From NCBI RefSeq assembly GCF_014698115.1, contig NZ_JACJSJ010000090.1, forward strand, positions 1 to 34,043: a stretch of 34,043 bases of DNA, in the 5' to 3' direction. The position numbers and the translations under genes are program-made. Shown one piece after another: positions 24,572-31,304 of the stretch. This DNA comes from Nostoc sp. FACHB-973 (GTDB lineage Bacteria; Cyanobacteriota; Cyanobacteriia; Cyanobacteriales; Nostocaceae). The notes beneath the pieces were generated by a model. The model did no database searches. It was not told where the DNA came from and saw only the letters and a list, made by a program, of their open reading frames with translations. Numbering within the stretch: position 1 is the stretch's first letter; every line of letters begins with the position of its first letter.

Positions 24572-25207
24572 ATGCCAGTGATTGCGGTCGTAGACTATGA
24601 GATGGGAAATTTGCACTCAGTCTGCAAAGGTTTGGAAAAAGCCGGGGCAACTCCTAATGTTACTTATTCTGCCAAGGAATTAGAGCGAGCAGATGCAATA
24701 GTTCTGCCGGGAGTGGGAGCATTTGATCCGGCAGTCCAACATTTGCGATCGCGTGGTTTGGAACAACCGATTAAAGAAGCGATCGCATCTGGCAAACCTT
24801 TCTTAGGGATCTGTTTGGGACTGCAAATTCTTTTTGAATCAAGTGCAGAAGGTATCCAACCAGGACTGGGAATTATCAAAGGAAAAGTCCGGCGGTTTCG
24901 TCCAGAACCTGACATTACTATTCCTCACATGGGTTGGAATCAACTGCAAGTGACTCAGCCAAAAAGTCTTTTGTGGGAGCATTTGCCATCAGATCCTTGG
25001 GTGTATTTTGTCCATTCCTACTATGTCGATCCAATAGAAGACCAAATTCGTGCAGCAACCGTCACCCACGGTACTCAAACCGTAACAGCTGCCATCGCCC
25101 ATGAAAACCTGATGGCTGTACAATTTCACCCCGAAAAATCTTCTAATATTGGATTGCAAATCCTGTCTAATTTTGTTGCTCAAGTACGGGAAAAAATTCC
25201 TGCCTAA
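24572..25207 (+). CDS. hisH: Imidazole glycerol phosphate synthase glutamine amidotransferase subunit
   Basis: 211 residues, cytoplasmic. HisH hydrolyses glutamine and channels ammonia to HisF, which makes imidazole glycerol phosphate and AICAR in histidine synthesis. The class-I glutaminase triad is complete: C81 in LGICLGLQILFE, H186 and E188 in VQFHPEKS. VVDYEMGNLHSV, VLPGVGAF and PHMGWNQL are typical HisH blocks. ATG 24572 follows a good AAGGAG site (24558-24563). The other his genes are not in the window, as is usual in cyanobacteria where they are scattered. Confidence 0.96.
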   Translation: MPVIAVVDYEMGNLHSVCKGLEKAGATPNVTYSAKELERADAIVLPGVGAFDPAVQHLRSRGLEQPIKEAIASGKPFLGICLGLQILFESSAEGIQPGLGIIKGKVRRFRPEPDITIPHMGWNQLQVTQPKSLLWEHLPSDPWVYFVHSYYVDPIEDQIRAATVTHGTQTVTAAIAHENLMAVQFHPEKSSNIGLQILSNFVAQVREKIPA

Positions 25208-25282
25208 TACTATTTTTGTCCTTTGTCATTTGTCCAAAATCCAATTGTGAATAAATGAAAATCACCACCGACGATTAAACAG

Positions 25283-25326
25283 TGACTAATGACCAATGAC
25301 TAATGACTAATGACTAATGTCCAATG
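25283..25326. repeat. Heptanucleotide tandem repeat overlapping the rsmD start
   Basis: Six heptamers (TGACTAA, TGACCAA, TGACTAA three times, TGTCCAA) run directly into ATGAGC, so the ATG of rsmD is formed at the array's edge. Heptameric STRRs are known from heterocystous cyanobacteria. Confidence 0.8.
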
Positions 25327-25935
25327 AGCCTGAGAATTTACGGGAATCGCCAGCTAAAAACTTTACCAGGTAAAGAGACTAGACCTACCAGTGCTAGAGT
25401 CAGGGAGGCAGTCTTTAATATTTGGCAGGGAAAAATTCCAGGTTGCTACTGGCTAGATCTGTGCGCCGGTACTGGTTCAATGGGCGCAGAGGCTTTGTGT
25501 AGAGGAGCCAGTTTAGTAGTGGGAATCGAAAAATCGAGCCGAGCCTGTGCCACTATTGAGCAAAATTGGCAGCAGGTAGCTAATGCCGAACAAAAATTTC
25601 GGGTATTGCGGGGAGATATTGTTGGGCAGTTAAAGACGTTATCAGGCAAACAATTTGACAGAATCTACTTCGATCCGCCTTATGCTAGTGGATTGTATGA
25701 GCCAGTTTTAGAAGCGATCGCTCACCATCAACTTTTAGATCCTAGCGGCGAAATCGCAGTTGAACACGCTTCACAGGGTTGGACATACCCAGAGATTCCC
25801 ACTTGGGAGATTTGCCGCCAGAAAGTTTACGGCAACACATCACTTACTTTTTACAGAATTAGAAGTGAGGGAGATGAGGGAGCAGGGGGAGTAGGGGAAG
25901 CAGGGGGAGCAGGGGGAGCAGGGGAAAAATTCTAA
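25324..25935 (+). CDS. rsmD: 16S rRNA (guanine(966)-N2)-methyltransferase RsmD
   Basis: 203 residues. It methylates G966 of 16S rRNA with SAM. Motifs are RPTSARVREAVFNIW, the SAM-binding LDLCAGTGSMGAEAL (about 45-59), GIEKSSRACATIEQN, and the catalytic FDPPYASGLYEPVL (NPPY-type motif IV). The domain ends at SLTFYRI (about 179). The last 23 residues (EGDEGAGGVGEAGGAGGAG) come from a GGGGAGCAG-type repeat and look like an accidental extension. No Shine-Dalgarno precedes the ATG; a heptamer array occupies that position. The stop lies 40 bp from the convergent petG stop. Confidence 0.93.
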   Translation: MSLRIYGNRQLKTLPGKETRPTSARVREAVFNIWQGKIPGCYWLDLCAGTGSMGAEALCRGASLVVGIEKSSRACATIEQNWQQVANAEQKFRVLRGDIVGQLKTLSGKQFDRIYFDPPYASGLYEPVLEAIAHHQLLDPSGEIAVEHASQGWTYPEIPTWEICRQKVYGNTSLTFYRIRSEGDEGAGGVGEAGGAGGAGEKF

Positions 25936-25980
25936 CTCCCCATTCCCCACTCCCCATTCCCCACTCACCACTCCCTCACC
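25878..25980. repeat. G-rich then C-rich short tandem repeats between rsmD and petG
   Basis: (GGGGGAGCA)-like units fill the last 50 bp of rsmD. After its stop, heptamers CCCCATT/CCCCACT repeat to the petG stop at 25976. The G-rich and C-rich blocks are partly complementary and could fold on each other at the convergent 3' ends. Confidence 0.7.
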
Positions 25981-26089
25981 CTCCCAGCTGGTTGGGGCGC
26001 TTGTATTGCTTATAGGCAGCGTAAAATAGTCCGCCGAGGGTGACGAAAACTAGACCAAGGACAATACCTGAGAGCAGGGGTTCAACCAC
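25976..26089 (-). CDS. petG: Cytochrome b6f complex subunit 5 (PetG)
   Basis: A 37-residue single-span membrane protein, MVEPLLSGIVLGLVFVTLGG followed by LFYAAYKQYKRPNQLGG. It is essentially the standard cyanobacterial and chloroplast PetG, needed for assembly and stability of the b6f complex in the thylakoid membrane. It starts with GTG at 26089, preceded by AGGAGA at 7-12 nt. It is convergent with rsmD and divergent from cytM, with about 209 bp between the petG and cytM starts. It is full length for the family. Confidence 0.95.
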   Translation of the reverse strand: MVEPLLSGIVLGLVFVTLGGLFYAAYKQYKRPNQLGG

Positions 26090-26298
26090 TGTAAATCTCC
26101 TATGCAATTATTCAATATTTGTTTCCTGTTTTTGATTTTACCAAATTTGGTATGAATCCTGCGTCCTATAAACCTTTGCAAGGACGACTGTCCATATTAA
26201 AATAGTCTTCTGTGCTTGCAGACACAATCAAGAACTTTTAAGCTATGTGTAGGAAATGAAAACTTTTTAGCACACCTAGACTTTATACAGCAAACCTT

Positions 26299-26673
26299 TT
26301 GGATAATCAGATTCCCAAACCCGAAATTTTGATTCAGCGCATCGTTCTATTGACGCTGGCCGTCCTGCTAGCAGTTCCTTTGGGCTTTTTTGGTGTCCAC
26401 TTGGTTCAAGCCTCTGATCCTTATGTCAAGAGTGTTTTATCCCTAACAGGAAACCCAATTCAAGGACACGCTATCTTTCAAATTAATTGTGCTGGTTGTC
26501 ATGGCTTGGAAGCAGATGGGCGAGTGGGGCCTAGTTTGCAAGCTGTCTCCAAGCACAAATCTCGGTATGGACTGATTCATCAAGTTATTAGTGGCGAAAC
26601 GCCGCCAATGCCAAAGTTCCAGCCTAGTGCCCAAGAAATGGCAGACCTTTTGAGCTACTTAGAGTCATTGTAG
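26299..26673 (+). CDS. cytM: Cytochrome c-type CytM
   Basis: 124 residues from a TTG start giving M/LDNQIPKPEI; no ATG is available, and this N-terminus matches what I recall of cyanobacterial CytM proteins. A hydrophobic helix (about 12-36, LIQRIVLLTLAVLLAVPLGF) acts as an uncleaved anchor or signal. The mono-haem c domain has CAGCH (C64, C67, H68) and the likely axial Met in PPMPKF (M104). CytM is a low-potential cytochrome implicated in limiting respiration and photosynthesis under mixotrophic or stress conditions. It is next to petG, another electron-transport gene, and is followed by a strong terminator. Confidence 0.93.
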   Translation: MDNQIPKPEILIQRIVLLTLAVLLAVPLGFFGVHLVQASDPYVKSVLSLTGNPIQGHAIFQINCAGCHGLEADGRVGPSLQAVSKHKSRYGLIHQVISGETPPMPKFQPSAQEMADLLSYLESL

Positions 26674-26713
26674 ACTTTAGATTCTCTTAGTTGCTCCATA
26701 CGTAAATCCCTCA

Positions 26714-26750
26714 TAGAAAAAGGCAGCATTCAATGTGCTGCCTTTTTCTA
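26714..26750 (+). terminator. Intrinsic terminator of cytM
   Basis: TAGAAAAAGGCAGCA (26714-26728) pairs perfectly with TGCTGCCTTTTTCTA (26736-26750) over a 7-nt loop, with the T-run at the 3' side. It is 40 bp after the cytM stop and is the clearest terminator in the window. Confidence 0.88.
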
Positions 26751-27108
26751 TATCTGAAAAATTTCAATAAATCTTAACAAACTAAAAAATTTGTAGATTT
26801 GTTAAGAGAAGGGCGGCTTCCAGACATCGCCTTTGAGCGTTTTTTGGAGTACCCATAAAATCGTCAATCAGGCGTTGTTATGTAAGTTTGACTTTACTCA
26901 ATCTTTATCTTTCTTGGGAGCTTTTTCTAAAATGCTCTTTTATTTAAAGAAATGAGTAAATTTACACTGAGTGCGATCCGAAGACACTCAATTTGCCTAT
27001 AGACTACTTAAGTGATTTTTCTCAATAAATGCATAAGACTAGATATTTTTACACAACTTTAACTTGATTTTTCTATACAAATTAAATTTACGGAGAGATG
27101 AAAAAGAG
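26751..27108. other. Intergenic region with one inverted repeat, no supported gene
   Basis: TCTTAACAAA (26772-26781) pairs with TTTGTTAAGA (26798-26807) across 16 nt. The rest is AT-rich leader before the next gene. I see no RNA gene or other repeat. Confidence 0.5.
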
Positions 27109-27843
27109 ATGAGTCAAAGTTTAAATATTCAGGAAATTGCCATTGCGATCGCAGCTAAGCAGCATAATCCCACGATCTTAACTCCAGATTTTCTCAAATA
27201 TAGTGGCATTGTGCCTAGTGACTGGGAATTAGCTCAAGAACCGATTTTGACAAATTCTGCGGCTCAAGTGGTTTTCCAAAAAGGAATCAGCATCACTGCA
27301 CAACTCAATAGAGTTATTTTCTCGGAGGTGATTGCCACTAAAGCATACCAAGAAGTGGAAATTCCAGCGATCGCTCGCAAATATCTGGAGACACTGCCGC
27401 AAGTAGACTATCACGATCTGTCCATTAACTTCCGGGGACATGTCCTTTTTGACCAAGAAAATAACACAGCACGCAACTATATCTTAAAAACCTTGCTCAA
27501 TCCTGGCCCTTGGCATGAGTTTGGCAAATCTGCTGTGCAAGCTGCAATGCGATTTGGTTACACCCTAGAAGGAAGGCAGTTGAGTTTGGATATCAACGAA
27601 GGAGGGTTACAACTGCCAGATAAAACAGTGCGCCCAATCGTACTGTTCACTGCGAGTTTTAATCACCAGATTATCGAACAAGAACAAAATCAACGTTTAG
27701 CTGCACTATCCAAAATAATTAGCAACTGGCAGACAGACCTAGAGACTTACAAAGAACTTGTGAACACCAAGTTTCTTAACTTCCCATATCAGATAAATCT
27801 AGTACCAAATGAGTCTCTGGTCCCAAAAGTCACAACTTTCTGA
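27109..27843 (+). CDS. Protein of unknown function (244 aa)
   Basis: I do not recognise the family. ATG 27109 (MSQSLNIQEIAIAIAAKQHN) is preferred, since GGAGAG lies about 11 nt upstream; an in-frame TTG at 27064 would precede that site. No signal peptide or membrane span is seen. Blocks that look conserved are NPTILTPDFLKYSGIVPSDW, VVFQKGISITAQLNRVIFSE, VDYHDLSINFRGHVLF and NYILKTLLNPGPWHEFG. It reads like a soluble alpha/beta protein. It lies 156 bp before the first CARDB gene in the same direction, so co-transcription is possible but not shown. Confidence 0.75.
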   Translation: MSQSLNIQEIAIAIAAKQHNPTILTPDFLKYSGIVPSDWELAQEPILTNSAAQVVFQKGISITAQLNRVIFSEVIATKAYQEVEIPAIARKYLETLPQVDYHDLSINFRGHVLFDQENNTARNYILKTLLNPGPWHEFGKSAVQAAMRFGYTLEGRQLSLDINEGGLQLPDKTVRPIVLFTASFNHQIIEQEQNQRLAALSKIISNWQTDLETYKELVNTKFLNFPYQINLVPNESLVPKVTTF

Positions 27844-27999
27844 TCGCTATGTGAGGACGAATACATAAAGTAAGACTGGACACAATACCACCAAAAGCAT
27901 ATTCAAAAATCATACTAGAGATTTCACTACAATCTGGGGTGAAGTTGATATTTGATTAGGAAAGTAAAGACCATCTACCAAACAATTCGGAGATTATTT

Positions 28000-30900
28000 A
28001 TGAGCGACATTGATCTAATAGTGTCTTCTGTGACAGTTCCACTATATATCGATTTGGATCAGATAATTCCCCTATCTTGGACAGTTACTAACCAAGGTAC
28101 AACTACTGCCTTGGTTGACTGGGATGACAGAATTTACATTTCCGATGATCCGTTTTTAGACGACAGCGATATTGATTTTTACCCGCGGTCAGCGCCAATA
28201 AATACCCTTCTAGCACCAGGTAGCAGCTATACCATTAACGAAGACTTCTTGTTTCCTATCGGCAAAGTAGGCAATGTCTACGTGTTATTTGTCACGGATA
28301 CATACAACAGCCAGAGTGAAACAAATGAAACCAACAACGTATTTGCCCAAGCTATCACCATCAATCCCCCAACTGTAGATTTAGCCGTTACTGGTCAAGG
28401 CCCAACGACTGCTGCTTTATATGACATAATTACTCTGTCTTGGACAGTCGAAAATATTGGTACAAGTTCGACCTCAGCTAATTGGTCTGACTCAGTTTAC
28501 GTTTCCGATGACCAGTTTTTCGACTTCAACGATATCGAGATCGCCAACACTGACACACAAGAGAATATTTCTCTAGCACCAGGTAGCAGATCTACAGTTA
28601 CGCGAGACCTTTTGCTTGGGGACTTCCCCGGTGCCTTTTTTCCGATCGAAGTCACACCAGGCGATCGCTACCTGTTGTTTGTTACAAGGTACACCTTACA
28701 GGAAATAAGTTATACCAACAATGTCTTTGCTCAAGCCATCACCATCACTGCTCCAGGAGACGATGTAGATTTAGCAGTTACTGCTGCCAATGCCCCAGCC
28801 ACTGCTGCTGTCGGTGAGACGATTTCTGTGTCTTGGACAGTGAAAAACCAAGGTACAAATACTGCCTTCAATAGCTTGTATGATGGAGTTTATATTTCCG
28901 ATGACCAGTTTTTCGACTCCAACGATACCCCTCTGATTGGAAGCTGGGCAGGAAATTATATGCCTCTAGCAGCTGGAGGTAACTATACAGTCACCCAAGA
29001 CATTGATCTGATTCCCAACATAGCAACAGGCGATCGTTATTTGTTATTTGTGGCGGACAACTCTAATCAGCAGAGTGAAAGCAATGAAACCAACAATGTC
29101 TTTGCTAAAGCCATCACCATCACCGGTGGACCAGGAGATGATGTAGATTTAGTAGTTACTGCTGCCAATGCCCCAACTACTGCTACCTTAAATGAGATAA
29201 TTTCTGTGTCTTGGACAGTCAAAAACCTTGGTACAGATCGTGCCTTATCTAACTGGTATGACGAAGTTTACATTTCCGATGACCAGTTTTTCGACTCCAG
29301 CGATACCGTGATTAACTCCCGATGGGCAGGAGCAAATACGCCTTTAGCATCTGGGGGTAGTTATACAGCCACCTTGGATATTGGTATTCCCAACAACCTA
29401 GCAACAGGCGATCGCTACTTGTTATTTGTTACTGATAGAAACAACTACCAGGTTGAAACAAATGAAACCAACAATGTCTTTGCCAAAGCCATTACCATAA
29501 AAAACTCAGGAGATGTAGATTTAGTCATTACTGATGTCCAAGCCCCAACCACTGGTATTTTATATGACGAAATTTCTGTGTCTTGGACAGTCAAAAACCA
29601 AGGTACAGATACTGCCTTTGCTGACTGGTACGACGCAGTTTACATTTCTGATGACCAGTTCTTGGATTCTAACGATACCTTTATCGACGGCTTTGAGGCA
29701 CGAGAAATTACGCCTTTAGCAGCTGGGGGTAGTTATACAACCAACTTGGGCGTTGAACTTCCTTCCGATCTAGGGACAGGCGATCGCTACCTGTTATTTG
29801 TCACAGACGGAGGTAATGAGCAAGGTGAAACAAATGAAACCAACAATGTCTTTGCCAAAGCCATCACCATCAATGCCCCAGAAGATGATGGAGGAGATAA
29901 TGTAGATTTAGTCCTTACTAATGCCCAAGCTCCAACCACTGCTGGCTTAGGTGAAACAATTTCCGTGTCTTGGACAGTTACAAACCAAGGTACGGATACT
30001 GCCTTCTCTAACTGGTTTGACAGAGTTTACATTTCCAGCAGCAATTACCCAGATGTTGAGATCACCAGTCTCCTTTTAAGCGAACGCTCTGTACGTACTT
30101 CCCTAACCGGAGGTAGCAGCTATACAATTACCGCAGACATTACTCTTCCCATCACGGATGTCAGACCATACCCTTATGCAGAGTATTCAGAAATCAGTCT
30201 ATTAGGACAACAGTACTTATTATTTGTCGCCGATGAAACCCGCGAACAAAGTGAGACAGATGAATTCAACAATTCATTCATTCTACCCATCACCATCAAT
30301 GCCCCAGATTTAGTAGTTACTGCTGCCCAAGCCCCAAATACTGCTACTCTTGGTGAGACGGTTTCTGTGTCTTGGACAGTCAAAAACCAAGGTATAGCTT
30401 CTGCCTTAGGTAATTGGAATGATTCTGTTTACATTTCCAAAGACCAGTTTTTAGACAAGGGTGATACTTTTGTCGGCAGTCACTCAGCAGGACTGCTAGG
30501 GGCAGGGGATAGCTATACAGCCACCCAGGACATTACTATTCCCATCAGAGGGGATACAGGCGATCGCTACTTGTTGTTTGTTGCAGATAACTACGACTAC
30601 AACAATTACTTTACGGGCATTGGCAATCAAGGCGAAACCAACAGATACAATAACGTTCGGGCGGTAGCAATTAGCCTGTATGCCGAAGACCAAATTTTCA
30701 AAGGCACATCTGCTCGTAACACCCTGACTGGTGACGATCGCAATAATCTGATCATTGGTTTGCAAGGGGCAGATACCCTCACTGGTGGTGCCGGCAGTGA
30801 CCAATTTGTGTATACAAGTATCCGCGATGCTGGAGATACAATCACTGATTTTACGGCTGGTACTGACAAGATTGACTTGAGCCAACTATTCCAGAGCTTG

Positions 30901-31089
30901 AGCCTGGGCAGCCTCGACTATGAAGGTGCAACTACCCAAGGCTACCTGAGTTTTGGTACTCATTCAAGTAATAGTACTGCTTTGATTGATATAGATGGTA
31001 CAGCAGGTCGCGGTCGTGCAACACCATTATTGACTGTTGCTGGTGTATCTGCAAGCAACCTAGCTGAGTCTGATAACTTCGTGTTTTAA
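28000..31089 (+). CDS. CARDB-repeat protein with RTX-type C-terminus (1029 aa)
   Basis: ATG 28000 (MSDIDLIVSSVTVPLY) has CGGAGA 7-12 nt upstream; an in-frame TTG at 27952 is less likely because the paralogue at 31305 has the same leader and start. Seven CARDB modules of about 125 residues begin near 28012, 28378, 28762, 29146, 29512, 29902 and 30304. Each follows DLVVTxxxAPTTA...ISVSWTVKNQGT...VYISDDQF...TGDRYLLFVTD...ETNETNNVFAKAITI. The tail (from about residue 900) has GTSARNTLTGDDRNNLIIG and GGAGSDQFVYTSIRDAGDTI, the calcium-type RTX end. No signal peptide is present, which suggests type I secretion. CARDB folds are beta-sandwiches linked to adhesion. Module 6 is atypical (longer, without the DDQF motif). 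Confidence 0.88.
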   Translation: MSDIDLIVSSVTVPLYIDLDQIIPLSWTVTNQGTTTALVDWDDRIYISDDPFLDDSDIDFYPRSAPINTLLAPGSSYTINEDFLFPIGKVGNVYVLFVTDTYNSQSETNETNNVFAQAITINPPTVDLAVTGQGPTTAALYDIITLSWTVENIGTSSTSANWSDSVYVSDDQFFDFNDIEIANTDTQENISLAPGSRSTVTRDLLLGDFPGAFFPIEVTPGDRYLLFVTRYTLQEISYTNNVFAQAITITAPGDDVDLAVTAANAPATAAVGETISVSWTVKNQGTNTAFNSLYDGVYISDDQFFDSNDTPLIGSWAGNYMPLAAGGNYTVTQDIDLIPNIATGDRYLLFVADNSNQQSESNETNNVFAKAITITGGPGDDVDLVVTAANAPTTATLNEIISVSWTVKNLGTDRALSNWYDEVYISDDQFFDSSDTVINSRWAGANTPLASGGSYTATLDIGIPNNLATGDRYLLFVTDRNNYQVETNETNNVFAKAITIKNSGDVDLVITDVQAPTTGILYDEISVSWTVKNQGTDTAFADWYDAVYISDDQFLDSNDTFIDGFEAREITPLAAGGSYTTNLGVELPSDLGTGDRYLLFVTDGGNEQGETNETNNVFAKAITINAPEDDGGDNVDLVLTNAQAPTTAGLGETISVSWTVTNQGTDTAFSNWFDRVYISSSNYPDVEITSLLLSERSVRTSLTGGSSYTITADITLPITDVRPYPYAEYSEISLLGQQYLLFVADETREQSETDEFNNSFILPITINAPDLVVTAAQAPNTATLGETVSVSWTVKNQGIASALGNWNDSVYISKDQFLDKGDTFVGSHSAGLLGAGDSYTATQDITIPIRGDTGDRYLLFVADNYDYNNYFTGIGNQGETNRYNNVRAVAISLYAEDQIFKGTSARNTLTGDDRNNLIIGLQGADTLTGGAGSDQFVYTSIRDAGDTITDFTAGTDKIDLSQLFQSLSLGSLDYEGATTQGYLSFGTHSSNSTALIDIDGTAGRGRATPLLTVAGVSASNLAESDNFVF

Positions 31090-31304
31090 GTGGCTTTGAT
31101 TCTTGTTCCCCTTCCCTGATAGGCTATCCATTACCCGGATCTTTCTTAACATTTGCCAGAGCGATCGAGCGATCGCTCACCAAACCCCCAAGTCTTAAAC
31201 CTACCTTGTCTATTCTCAATGTTGAGTTTTTATCGAGAACACTAAGAGCAGTTGGTTTTTTTGGCAAACCAAAGACCATGTATTAAACAATTCGGAGATT
31301 ATTT
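31090..31304. other. Spacer between the two CARDB genes
   Basis: It contains the 12-bp palindrome GAGCGATCGCTC (31167-31178, including a HIP1 octamer, overlapping a second GCGATCG). The last 20 bp before the ATG, with the CGGAGA ribosome site, equal those before the first CARDB gene. No terminator is evident, so read-through from the first gene is possible. Confidence 0.5.

Noticed and set aside
27952..27999. TTG start at 27952 for the first CARDB gene
   Set aside because: The CGGAGA site and ATG at 28000 are duplicated exactly before the second CARDB gene, whose start has no such extension.
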